Shown piece after piece: positions 50,215-58,061 of a stretch of 64,000 bases of DNA (its first letter is position 1; every line of letters starts with the position of its first letter). The notes under the pieces are model-generated. The model was not told the origin of the DNA and searched no databases. It worked only from the letters and a program-made list of their open reading frames with translations. A program made the translations under genes and the position numbers. The DNA comes from DATBLE01 sp963719325 (GTDB lineage Bacteria; Actinomycetota; Thermoleophilia; Gaiellales; Gaiellaceae), in the NCBI GenBank assembly GCA_963719325.1, contig CAVRBW010000022.1, positions 43,181-107,180 on the forward strand. The letters are read 5' to 3'.

Positions 50215-50446
50215 GGTCTTCTCCCGTTGGGTGGGAAGCGTGATGCCGACATGCCGGGCTCAGTCCGGCCCGGACCTGCTCCACCCGCAAAGTGTGTGGG
50301 AGGACATCCGCCGGGCCGCATGCATTTGGGGCCCGGCGAGCTCTCCGCGGTGCCGATGTTTACGGTACCGCCAACGCAGAGGATATCACTCCACGCCCGC
50401 CGCTTCCTTCCCCCTTCCGGGTAGAGCCGCGTGTCCCCTGCCAGGG

Positions 50447-50452
50447 TAGAAT
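50447..50452 (+). promoter_or_regulatory. -10 element for the ANTAR regulator gene
   Basis: TAGAAT is a near-consensus -10 box 23 bases before the TTG start at 50476, giving a short leader. The 260-base region back to the divergent gene holds short GC-rich inverted repeats but no clear operator. Confidence 0.45.
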
Positions 50453-50475
50453 CGGGACGTTCCCGGGGCGAGCCC

Positions 50476-51084
50476 TTGCCTGAAAGCGATACACAGCACC
50501 TGCGCGTCCTGATCGCGAACGAGAAGCGAGATCGGCTCGAGCTACTCGCCCAGGTGGTGATCGGCCTCGGACACGACGTGATCGCCCGGGAGATCTACGT
50601 GAAGGAAGTCGGCGCGGCCACGGCCCGGGAGCACCCCGATGTCGCGCTGGTCGGGCTCGGGTCGAGCTCGGAGCACGCGCTCGAATTGATCTCCGAGATC
50701 GTCCGCGAGGCGTACTGCCCGGTGATCGCAATCCTTCATGCCGGCGATCCCGCCTATGTCCACGAGGCCGCAAAGCGCGGCGTCTTCGCCTACATCATCG
50801 ACGGTACGCCCGACGAGCTGCAGAGTGCGATCGACATCACACTCCAGCGGTTCAGCGAGTATCAGAGTCTCCAAGGGGCGTTCGGGCGCCGTGCCCTGAT
50901 CGAGCAGGCAAAGGGAATCCTCATGGCCCGCCATTCGATCAGCGCCGACACCGCCTTTCAGCGGCTTCGCGACCATTCGCAACACAACGGGCGCAAGCTC
51001 AGCGACGTCGCCGCGGCCGTCGTCGAGAGCCATCTCCTCCTCCTTCTTCCTCCTGCCTCCGATGCCGCAGACACTCCCGTCTGA
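50476..51084 (+). CDS. ANTAR domain regulator with atypical receiver
   Basis: The 202-residue protein has a receiver-like domain (about 8-125: LRVLIANEKRDRLELLAQVVIGLG...) and a C-terminal ANTAR RNA-binding domain (LIEQAKGILMARHSISADTAFQRLRDHSQHNGRKLSDVAAAVV). ANTAR proteins bind paired hairpins in nascent RNA and prevent termination. At the end of strand 3 the receiver reads DVALVGLG, with Gly where the phosphorylated Asp normally sits, so it may be controlled by a ligand or partner rather than a kinase. The TTG start is an estimate based on the promoter. Confidence 0.8.
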   Translation: MPESDTQHLRVLIANEKRDRLELLAQVVIGLGHDVIAREIYVKEVGAATAREHPDVALVGLGSSSEHALELISEIVREAYCPVIAILHAGDPAYVHEAAKRGVFAYIIDGTPDELQSAIDITLQRFSEYQSLQGAFGRRALIEQAKGILMARHSISADTAFQRLRDHSQHNGRKLSDVAAAVVESHLLLLLPPASDAADTPV

Positions 51085-51254
51085 CCGCAATCGCGGCGTC
51101 GCTCCTCGTCACCTCCGATCACGAATCACCCACTCAGCATGCGTCTTGGCGCGTGAGTCGTCGCAGGTCACGCCGATCCGCGCTGCTTCCGTGTCAGATT
51201 CGTGTCACCTGATTGGCCCTGTGCCAATTTCGGCCCGCGGGAACCTCGCGCGAC

Positions 51255-51611
51255 TCAGTCTGCGGCGTCGGCTTTCGTCTCGTGGATCGTTCCGTCGGGA
51301 TGGTGGGGCGGAGAGTAGGCGGTGATGATCTTCATCGCCGTTTCCCCGACCGTCGTGAAGTTGTGCCGCGTACCGGCGGTGACGACTACAAGATCGCCGA
51401 CACTGAAGTCGGCCGACTCGCCGTCGAGGATCACCTGGCCGGCGCCCTCGATGAGGTAGAGGATCTGGTCGGTGTCGGTGTGCACCTCTTCGCCGATCTC
51501 GCCGCCGGGCGGAATGCTCATGATCACGACCTGTGTGTGTACGCCGGTCGCGAGGACGTGACGGAAGTAGCTGTTGTCCTTCGCCTGCTGGGTGAGATTC
51601 CTTAGATGCAC
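51255..51611 (-). CDS. Cupin domain protein
   Basis: The 118-residue cupin has metal motif 1 GGEIGEEVHTDTDQILYLIEGAGQVILDG and motif 2 GDLVVVTAGTRHNFTTVG, with His/Glu ligands present. GGAGG lies seven to eight bases before the GTG start. Similar small cupins are widespread and may be sugar isomerases or sensors. The region from 51085 to 51254 shows nothing recognisable. Confidence 0.75.
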   Translation of the reverse strand: MHLRNLTQQAKDNSYFRHVLATGVHTQVVIMSIPPGGEIGEEVHTDTDQILYLIEGAGQVILDGESADFSVGDLVVVTAGTRHNFTTVGETAMKIITAYSPPHHPDGTIHETKADAAD

Positions 51612-51670
51612 TGACGGCCTCCGCTCGGATCGCGATCAACGTGGCGGGGGGATCGTAGGCATTTCGTAAG

Positions 51671-51743
51671 TGGGCGGTGACGGGATCGAACCGCCGACCT
51701 CCTGCTTGTAAGGCAGGCGCTCTCCCAGCTGAGCTAACCGCCC
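51671..51743 (-). tRNA. tRNA-Val (anticodon UAC)
   Basis: The minus strand folds as a complete 73-base cloverleaf: 7-bp acceptor (GGGCGGT/ACCGCCC), D arm GCTC-AGCTGGGA-GAGC, anticodon stem CCTGC/GCAGG with loop CTTACAA, and T arm with TTCGATC. Discriminator A. The CCA end is not encoded. The anticodon TAC reads GUA and related valine codons. Confidence 0.95.
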
Positions 51744-51771
51744 GGGCGGCGAAAGCGTAGCGGCCGGGCCG

Positions 51772-52620
51772 CTAGCCCTTGACCGCGCCTGCGGTCAGGC
51801 CGAACGCGATCTTGCGCTGGATCAGCAGGAAGAAGATCACGACCGGGATCGCGGTCAGCGTCGAGCCTGCCATCAGGCCGCCCCAGTCGACCTGGCGGCT
51901 CGTCCCGTAGAAGTACGAGAGCCAGACGGTGACGGTCTGCTTCGACTGGTCGTTGAGCAGGACGTAGGCGAAGATGAACTCGTTCCAGCTCGTGATGAAG
52001 GCGAAGACCGAGGTGGCGACGAGACCGGGCGCGACGAGCGGGAGCAGGATCCGGACGAAGGCGCCGAGACGGCTCGAGCCGTCGACCATCGCCGCCTCCT
52101 CCAGTTCCTTCGGGACGCCGAGCAGGAAGCCGCGCAACGTCCAGACCGAGAACGGCAGGACGAACGTCATGTAGGTGATGATCACGCCGAAGAGGACGTA
52201 GCGGTCCTGCGTCAGCCGGTAGCGGCTGAGCACGACGTAGAGCGGGATGATCAGACCCGCCTGCGGAAGCATCTGGATTCCGATCATCAGGACGATGAAC
52301 CCCTTCCGGCCCGTGAAGCGGAACTTGGCGAGCGCGATCGCGGCGAGGAAGGCGAGCGCCATCGAGGCGACGACGGCGATGCTCACGATGATCACGCTGT
52401 TCTCGACCGAGGTCCAGAAGTACGGACGGTTGATCGCGTCGCGGAAGTGAGAGAGCGTCGGGTGGAGCGGGATCCAGGTCGGCTTCAGCCGGTTGATGTC
52501 GTCGGTCGGCTTCAGCGCAGTCGAGACCATCCAGAAGACCGGGAAGATCATCAGCACGAACAAGGCGAGCCCGACCAGATTCCAACCCGTCTGCGCAAAG
52601 CGCTTGCGTCTCCGTATCAC
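51772..52620 (-). CDS. Sugar ABC importer permease, MalG type
   Basis: The 282-residue permease has six membrane helices and the EAA loop (LRGFLLGVPKELEEAAMVDGSSRLGAFVRILLPLVAPGLVAT). The GTG at 52620 (VIRRRKRF) is chosen because AGGAGAT sits six bases before it, whereas the more distal ATG at 52662 has none. It is the third gene of an importer operon with binding protein and MalF-type permease. No ATPase gene is adjacent, so a shared MsiK-like ATPase elsewhere is likely. Confidence 0.88.
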   Translation of the reverse strand: MIRRRKRFAQTGWNLVGLALFVLMIFPVFWMVSTALKPTDDINRLKPTWIPLHPTLSHFRDAINRPYFWTSVENSVIIVSIAVVASMALAFLAAIALAKFRFTGRKGFIVLMIGIQMLPQAGLIIPLYVVLSRYRLTQDRYVLFGVIITYMTFVLPFSVWTLRGFLLGVPKELEEAAMVDGSSRLGAFVRILLPLVAPGLVATSVFAFITSWNEFIFAYVLLNDQSKQTVTVWLSYFYGTSRQVDWGGLMAGSTLTAIPVVIFFLLIQRKIAFGLTAGAVKG

Positions 52621-52712
52621 GGGGCGATCTCCTGGATGGGTCTTCGTCGCCGCGACCGACATGGCGGGCGCGGCACGCACAGGCTCGCCGTGAGCACCGC
52701 GGGAAGGGGGCC

Positions 52713-52764
52713 CACGGGGGAAACCGGCTGTTTCCCCCGTGACCGGCCGGCTGTTTCCCCCGTG
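52713..52764 (-). repeat. Hairpin with a duplicated arm between the two permease genes
   Basis: CACGGGGGAAA (52713-52723) can pair with TTTCCCCCGTG at 52731-52741 or with an identical copy at 52754-52764. The two copies belong to an 18-bp direct repeat (52724-52741 and 52747-52764). The alternative pairings are mutually exclusive. It may tune expression of the distal permease or be a small repeated element. Confidence 0.6.
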
Positions 52765-52767
52765 CTA

Positions 52768-53736
52768 TCACTCGACCTCGCCGACCTTCACCATCTGCCG
52801 GACGTAGAAGAGGCTCATCACCGCGACGATCGCCAGCATCAGGATCGAGATCGTCGCCCCGCGCCCGTAGTCGTGGTGCGCGTAGCCCTCGATGAAGAGG
52901 TAGACGCCCATCAGGTAGTTGTTCACGTCCACGTGCGAGGCGCCGATCAGCAGGTAGGGCTGGGCGAACACGCCGAAGTCCCAGATGATCGAGAGGCTCG
53001 TCAGGATCAGGAGGATCGGCTTCAGCACCGGGAAGGTCACGTCCCGGAAGACGCGGATGGGCCCCGCGCCGTCGATCTGCGCGGCTTCGACGAGCTCGTG
53101 CGGTACCTGCGCCAGCCCGGCGTACACCGTCACGACCACGAACGGAAGCGCGCCCCAGACGATCAGTGCCGTGACCATGCTCAGCTGGGAGAACGGCGTC
53201 TCGTACCAGTCGTGGTGGAAGAAGTCCCCGATCCGCAACTGGGTGAGGAGGTAGTTCAGGATCCCGTTCTCGAAGTTTGTCATCCAGTACCAGACCTGGA
53301 CTGCGACGACGACGGGCATCGACCAGACGAGCACCAGCCCGGCTGTGAGCAGGATGCGCACCCAGGTACTGATCCGGACCAGCAGGAGCGCGATCAGCGT
53401 TCCGAGCACGATCGTCAGCCCGACGTTCGTGATCGTGAAGACCGCGGTGCGCAGGAGCGTGTCCCAGAAGACGGAGTCGCGCAGGACCGACCCGTAGTTG
53501 TGGAGCCCGATCCACTGCCCCTGGTGCCGGATCAGCTCGAAGAGCCCGTACCGCTCGAACGAGAGCCGGACGAGCTGGTAGATCGGGTAGCCGAGGATCA
53601 GCCCGACGACTGCGACGACCGGCAGAACCAGGCCGTACGGCGCCCATTGAAACCGGCGGCGCCGCCGAGACGGGAGGGATCTCGTCTCGGCGGCCACCGC
53701 CGAATCACGCGGGACCTGGATCGGCGCGTCCCGCAA
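52768..53736 (-). CDS. Sugar ABC importer permease, MalF type
   Basis: The 322-residue permease has six membrane helices and the EAA loop (GLAQVPHELVEAAQIDGAGPIRVFRDVTFPVLKPILLI). A TTG start at 53736 is inferred because a stop codon precedes it directly in frame and AGGAG lies six bases upstream. It partners the MalG-type permease downstream and the binding protein upstream. Confidence 0.88.
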   Translation of the reverse strand: MRDAPIQVPRDSAVAAETRSLPSRRRRRFQWAPYGLVLPVVAVVGLILGYPIYQLVRLSFERYGLFELIRHQGQWIGLHNYGSVLRDSVFWDTLLRTAVFTITNVGLTIVLGTLIALLLVRISTWVRILLTAGLVLVWSMPVVVAVQVWYWMTNFENGILNYLLTQLRIGDFFHHDWYETPFSQLSMVTALIVWGALPFVVVTVYAGLAQVPHELVEAAQIDGAGPIRVFRDVTFPVLKPILLILTSLSIIWDFGVFAQPYLLIGASHVDVNNYLMGVYLFIEGYAHHDYGRGATISILMLAIVAVMSLFYVRQMVKVGEVE

Positions 53737-53745
53737 TCACGACTC

Positions 53746-54984
53746 CTATGACGCGTTCAGCGTGTAGGTGATGTTCTCGCTCGCCGTCGCAGCGGCCTGC
53801 TGCACGGAGAGCTTCCCGGTCAGGATCTGCGCGAGCATCGTGCGGAGAACGTTGCCGTTCTCCACGTTCACCCAGTTCTTGGCCGCCGGAACGAACCAGC
53901 TGCGGAGCGCCGCTCGCTCGTTGACCTTCGCGGTGTTCAGCAGGCTGGTCGTGTTCGGGATGTTGCCTGCTGCCTGAAGGGCCTTCTCGGCCGAGGTGTT
54001 CGTGAAGGCAGCGATCCAGTCGGACCCGAGCGTCTTGTCGGCGCCGACAGGCACGGCGAGATCGGAGCCGCCGAGGAAGCTCGGCATCACCTTGCCGCCT
54101 TCATGGCTGGGCATGACGAACTGAGCGGTCGACGCCTTGTACTTGTCGCCGACGCAGCACGAGAACCATCCGGGACCGACCATCGCTCCCGCCAGGCCCT
54201 CGGCGTACACGCTGTACGGAGTCGGCCGCGCCTCGTCCGTCGTCTTGCTGGCGCGCGAGGCGGCCAGGTAGAAGTTCTTGTAGGCGGTCAGGCCCGCCAC
54301 GGCCTTCTTCGAGTCGAGGACGCCCTTCCACTTGCCGCTCACCTGAGTCGCGATCTTGCCGCCGAAGTCGTAGACGAAGCCCATCGCGACGTACCAGTCG
54401 GTGCCGGCGATGTAGACCGGCGAAAAGCCCTTCTTGCCGGCCTTCTTGTCGAGCTTCTTCGCGTCGGCGGTGAACTCGGCGAGGCTCTTCGGCGCCGCCT
54501 TGATGCCCGCCTGCTTGAAGAGGTCGGAGCGGTAGGTGACCACGCGCGAGCCGGCGTAGTAGGGCACGCCGTACAGCTTGCCGCTGTACCGGCCCGAGGC
54601 CGCCAGGCCCGCAAGCCAGGTGCTCGAGTTCTCGAACTTGTTCGAGGCGAGATCCTGGAACGCGCCTGCCGCCATGTACTTGGTCATCTCGGTGTTGCCC
54701 ATCTCGATCACGTCGGGGGCGTTACCGCCGGCAAGCGACGCGTCGAACTTCTGGAGGTGCGTGCCCCACGTCTGGTACTGCACCTTCACGTCGACGCCGG
54801 GGTGCTGCTTCTGGAACGCAGCGTTCGCGGCCGCGACCACGTCGGGCCAGCCTGTCTGTGCATCGACCTGGAGCCAGACGGTGATGGCGCCGGCCGTACG
54901 GTTCTTGGTGGCACCGGCCGCTGTCGACGCGGCGACTGCGAGGACCGCGACGAGCAGGGCAGCGCCAATGATGCGTGCCTTCAT
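53746..54984 (-). CDS. Sugar ABC extracellular binding protein, probable amino-sugar receptor
   Basis: The 412-residue family 1 binding protein has a signal peptide (MKARIIGAALLVAVLAVAASTAAGA). ITVWLQVDAQTGWPDVVAAANAAFQKQHPGVDVKVQYQTWG starts the mature domain, with GGNAPDVIEMGNTEMTKYMAAGAFQDL and a disulfide-capable pair WFSCCVG. GGGAG precedes the ATG at 54984. Two DasR-like operators lie upstream, and the nearby genes process N-acetylmuramate and N-acetylglucosamine, so an amino-sugar oligosaccharide is the inferred ligand. Confidence 0.87.
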   Translation of the reverse strand: MKARIIGAALLVAVLAVAASTAAGATKNRTAGAITVWLQVDAQTGWPDVVAAANAAFQKQHPGVDVKVQYQTWGTHLQKFDASLAGGNAPDVIEMGNTEMTKYMAAGAFQDLASNKFENSSTWLAGLAASGRYSGKLYGVPYYAGSRVVTYRSDLFKQAGIKAAPKSLAEFTADAKKLDKKAGKKGFSPVYIAGTDWYVAMGFVYDFGGKIATQVSGKWKGVLDSKKAVAGLTAYKNFYLAASRASKTTDEARPTPYSVYAEGLAGAMVGPGWFSCCVGDKYKASTAQFVMPSHEGGKVMPSFLGGSDLAVPVGADKTLGSDWIAAFTNTSAEKALQAAGNIPNTTSLLNTAKVNERAALRSWFVPAAKNWVNVENGNVLRTMLAQILTGKLSVQQAAATASENITYTLNAS

Positions 54985-55068
54985 CGGTGTACTCCCATCC
55001 TGAAGGACGGCCCTCGCCCGCTCCAGGTTCCGGGTGGTCGGCGGAACCACGTGCGAAGCGGCCGTCGA

Positions 55069-55084
55069 ATTGGTTTAGACCAGT
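55069..55084 (-). promoter_or_regulatory. DasR-like operator, site 1
   Basis: ATTGGTTTAGACCAGT agrees with the DasR consensus ACTGGTCTAGACCAGT at 14 of 16 positions. It lies 85 bases before the binding-protein start. Confidence 0.65.
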
Positions 55085-55118
55085 CGACCACGGCCCGAGA
55101 GTCGCACACTTTCCGCCT

Positions 55119-55134
55119 ACTTGTCAAGACCACT
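55119..55134 (-). promoter_or_regulatory. DasR-like operator, site 2
   Basis: ACTTGTCAAGACCACT agrees at 13 of 16 positions with the DasR consensus. Read on the minus strand it contains a perfect TTGACA -35 box for the importer operon, so binding would block RNA polymerase. Confidence 0.6.
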
Positions 55135-55223
55135 TTCCAGGATCGACCATTTAACTTGGCTTGGATTGGCACATGGCCCGATTCCAAAGCGCCGAGTATG
55201 GCACGCTTCTGGTATTGACCGAT

Positions 55224-55946
55224 TCAGCGGCGGCGAGGCTCGCGACTGAGCTCGGTGACGACGCGGTAGCGGTCGCCGCGGTAGATCGAGCGCACGTACT
55301 CGACCACCTCTCCGGCCCGAGAGCGCGTCGTCCGCTCGAAGAGGAGCGCCGGCGAGTGCAGCGGGACCGCGAGCACCTCCGACTCCTCCTCGTTCGTCAC
55401 CGTCGACTCGATCGTCTGGAGCCCACCGACGATGTCCAGGCCGTAGCGCCCGGTCAGAAGCTCGTAGAACGAGTGATCCTCGAGATCCTCGGCCGAGAGA
55501 TTCGGAACGAGCGCGGCCCGCACGTGCAACGTCTCGATCGCCATCGTCTCGTGGTCCGCCAGCCTGAGCCGCTTGATGATCACGACGGGCTCGGACGGCG
55601 AGACGTACAGAATTCGGCCCAACCATGCACCCGCGGGGGTCGTGCGCAGATCGAGGGTCTTGCTCGCCGGAACCATCCCGCGTCGCCGCATGTCCTCGGT
55701 GAAGGACGTCATCGTCAGCTCCTGGGCGATCTTCGGCTCGCTGACGAACGTGCCGCTCCCACGCTTGCGGACGAGCAGCCCCTCGCGCACGAGATCGTCG
55801 AGGGCCGCTCGTACGGTGAGGCGCGAGACACCGAGGTCGGCGCTCAGCTGGCGCTCGGAGGGGATCGCGTCTCCGACCACGAGCTGCTCGATCAGGTCGA
55901 GCACCCGCTCCCTTGCCTCGGACTGCTTGGGCGCCGTTACGCTCAT
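55224..55946 (-). CDS. GntR family regulator, HutC/UTRA type (DasR/NagR-like)
   Basis: The 240-residue regulator has an N-terminal winged helix (AIPSERQLSADLGVSRLTVRAALDDLVREGLLVRKRGSGTFVSEP). Its UTRA effector domain (ILYVSPSEPVVIIKRLRLADHETMAIET...YVRSIYRGDRYRVVTEL) in DasR/NagR binds glucosamine-6-phosphate or GlcNAc-6-phosphate. A TACGAT box nine bases before the ATG and a TTGACC box 16 bases further form the promoter, with a DasR-like site over the -35. It probably represses itself, the importer and murQ-nagA-SIS. Confidence 0.87.
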   Translation of the reverse strand: MSVTAPKQSEARERVLDLIEQLVVGDAIPSERQLSADLGVSRLTVRAALDDLVREGLLVRKRGSGTFVSEPKIAQELTMTSFTEDMRRRGMVPASKTLDLRTTPAGAWLGRILYVSPSEPVVIIKRLRLADHETMAIETLHVRAALVPNLSAEDLEDHSFYELLTGRYGLDIVGGLQTIESTVTNEEESEVLAVPLHSPALLFERTTRSRAGEVVEYVRSIYRGDRYRVVTELSREPRRR

Positions 55947-55974
55947 CGCCGATCCATCGTACTCGACCGGGCGC

Positions 55975-55990
55975 ACTGGTCAAGACCAGC
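55975..55990 (-). promoter_or_regulatory. DasR-like operator, site 3 (regulator promoter)
   Basis: ACTGGTCAAGACCAGC agrees at 14 of 16 positions with the DasR consensus. It includes the minus-strand -35 box TTGACC, which is followed after 16 bases by TACGAT. Confidence 0.65.
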
Positions 55991-56028
55991 GAATGTGGCC
56001 GAGGCGCTCGAATTGGCACACAGTCAGA

Positions 56029-56044
56029 ACTGGTATTGACCACC
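56029..56044 (+). promoter_or_regulatory. DasR-like operator, site 4 (murQ promoter)
   Basis: ACTGGTATTGACCACC agrees at 12 of 16 positions. It contains the plus-strand -35 box TTGACC (56036-56041), followed after 18 bases by TACACT (56060-56065), which lies eight bases before the murQ ATG. Confidence 0.6.
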
Positions 56045-56073
56045 TGGATGAGATCTGCGTACACTGGCCTGCG

Positions 56074-56973
56074 ATGACGGCGTTCGAGCAGCTCGGCACG
56101 GAGGCGCGAGACGCAGCCGGCGCCGACCTCGATCTGCGGTCGACCGCCGACCTCGTCGAGCTGATGAGCGCCGAGGACGCGACCGTTCCCTCCGCCGTCG
56201 CCGAGGCGAGGCCCGAGATCGCCCGGCTCGTCGACGCCGTCGCAGCGCGGCTGTCGACGGGCGGCCGGCTCGTCTACGCGGGCGCGGGCACGTCCGGCCG
56301 GCTCGCCGCCCTGGACGCAGTCGAGTGCCAGACGACGTTCTCTGCTCCGGCGGGGTTGGTCGTCGCGCTCGTCGCCGGCGACGGTGCCTCCTCCGCCGTC
56401 GCGCAGGAGGCAGCCGAAGACGACGCTGCGGCCGGCGCCCGCGAGCTGGAAGCGCTCGACCTCTCGTCCGCGGACGCGGTGATCGGCATCAGCGCGAGCG
56501 GCCGCTCGCCGTACGTTCGCGGCGTGCTCGAAGCCGCGCGCGCCGCCGGAGCCCTGACCGGCTGCGTCGTCTGCGTCCGGGAGGCGGAGGTCGCCGCGCT
56601 CGCCGACCACCAGGTGTGCGTCCCGGTCGGCGCCGAGGTACTCGCAGGCTCGACCCGCTTGAAGGCCGGTACGGCCCAGAAGCTCGTCCTGAACATGATC
56701 TCGACGATCTCGATGATCCGCCTCGGCAAGACGTACGGGAACCTGATGGTCGATCTGGTGGCGACGAACGCGAAGCTGCGCGCGCGCGTCCGCAGCATCG
56801 TCGCCCATGCAACCGGCGAGCCGCGAGAGCGAGTCGACGAAGCGCTGTCTGCGGCAGGCGGCAACGCCAAGGTCGCGATCGTCGCGTTGCTCGGAGACGT
56901 CGATGCCGAGACCGCACGAGCACGGCTCGACGGGGCAGGCGGAATCGTCCGCCGGGCGCTGGAGCACCAATGA
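56074..56973 (+). CDS. murQ: N-acetylmuramic acid 6-phosphate etherase
   Basis: MurQ splits the lactyl ether of MurNAc-6-phosphate to give GlcNAc-6-phosphate and D-lactate during cell-wall recycling. The 299-residue SIS-fold protein shows LRSTADLVELMSAEDATVPSAVAEARPEIARLVDAVAARL, GRLVYAGAGTSGRLAALDAVECQTTF, GISASGRSPYVRGVLEAAR and EVLAGSTRLKAGTAQKLVLNMISTISMIRLGKTYGNLMVDL, all strongly conserved in MurQ. The transcript looks leaderless. The stop overlaps the nagA start, so the product feeds straight into the next enzyme. Confidence 0.93.
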   Translation: MTAFEQLGTEARDAAGADLDLRSTADLVELMSAEDATVPSAVAEARPEIARLVDAVAARLSTGGRLVYAGAGTSGRLAALDAVECQTTFSAPAGLVVALVAGDGASSAVAQEAAEDDAAAGARELEALDLSSADAVIGISASGRSPYVRGVLEAARAAGALTGCVVCVREAEVAALADHQVCVPVGAEVLAGSTRLKAGTAQKLVLNMISTISMIRLGKTYGNLMVDLVATNAKLRARVRSIVAHATGEPRERVDEALSAAGGNAKVAIVALLGDVDAETARARLDGAGGIVRRALEHQ

Positions 56974-58061
56974 GGCTCGGCGTCCGCGCTGCCTTGGTCG
57001 ACGGCGAGATCGTCGCCGGCGACGTCGAGATCCAGGACGGCCGCATCGCCGGCTTCGGCCTGCCCTCGTCGAACGGGCACGGGATCGCCTCACCGGGCTT
57101 CGTCGACCTGCAGGTCAACGGCTTCGGAGGCGTCGACTTCCTGGACACGGACAGCGACGGATATGCACAGGCCGGCGAGGCCTTGCTCGAGACCGGCGTC
57201 ACCGCCTACCTGCCCACGCTGATCACCGCGCCGGAGGAACGCCTCGTCGCCGCCCTCGGGGAGATCGTCGCGGGAGGCGGCGGGCCCAGGATCCTCGGCG
57301 CTCACGTCGAAGGCCCGTTCCTCTCGCCGCGCCGGCTCGGCACGCATCCGCCGTCCGCACGGCGCGATCCCGACACCGCCCTCCTCGACCGCCTGCTCGC
57401 CGCCGGGCCCGTTCGCCTGTACACGCTCGCGCCGGAGCTGCCGGGCGCGCTCGAGCTCGTCGACCTGCTCGTCGCCCGCGGCGTCACCGTTTCCGCCGGC
57501 CACAGCGACGCGACGGCGGACGAGGCGAACGCCGCGTTCGACCGCGGCGTGCGGACGGTGACGCACCTGTTCAACGCGATGCGGCCGTTCACGCACCGAG
57601 ACCCGGGGGTTGCCGGCGCGTCGCTTGCCCGCTCCGACGTGATCGTCCAGATCATCCTCGACGGCGCGCATCTCGCCCCCGACACCGTTCGCCTCGTCTG
57701 GCGGGCCGCCGCAGGCCGCCTTGCGCTCGTCACCGACGCGGTCGCGGGCGCAGGCCTCGGAGGCAACGGCTCCTTCCAGCTCGGGGACGTGGCGGTCGAG
57801 GTGCGCGACGGCGTCGTGCGGCGTGACGACGGCGTCCTCGCGGGGAGCGTGCTCACGATGATCCAGGCGGTCCGCAACCTCCATGCGCTGGGCGTCCCGC
57901 TCGCGGCGGCGCTCGACGCCGCCACGCGCGTCCCGGCCCAGGTGATCCGCGCGGACGCCGGCCGCATCGAGATCGGCGCAGCGGCCGATGTCGTCGTCTT
58001 GAGCGAGGAGCTCGAGATCGAGCGAGTGCTCGTCGGCGGTGAGGCCCATGTTGCGGCCTGA
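56970..58061 (+). CDS. nagA: N-acetylglucosamine-6-phosphate deacetylase
   Basis: The 363-residue amidohydrolase-fold enzyme removes the acetyl group from GlcNAc-6-phosphate. Motifs are SPGFVDLQVNGFGGVDF, the metal-binding HVEGPFLSPRRLG, GHSDATADEANAAFDRGVRTVTHLFNAM, and the catalytic aspartate in LVTDAVAGAG. Its ATG overlaps the murQ stop (ATGA) and the following SIS gene overlaps its end, so the three form one operon. Confidence 0.93.
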   Translation: MRLGVRAALVDGEIVAGDVEIQDGRIAGFGLPSSNGHGIASPGFVDLQVNGFGGVDFLDTDSDGYAQAGEALLETGVTAYLPTLITAPEERLVAALGEIVAGGGGPRILGAHVEGPFLSPRRLGTHPPSARRDPDTALLDRLLAAGPVRLYTLAPELPGALELVDLLVARGVTVSAGHSDATADEANAAFDRGVRTVTHLFNAMRPFTHRDPGVAGASLARSDVIVQIILDGAHLAPDTVRLVWRAAAGRLALVTDAVAGAGLGGNGSFQLGDVAVEVRDGVVRRDDGVLAGSVLTMIQAVRNLHALGVPLAAALDAATRVPAQVIRADAGRIEIGAAADVVVLSEELEIERVLVGGEAHVAA

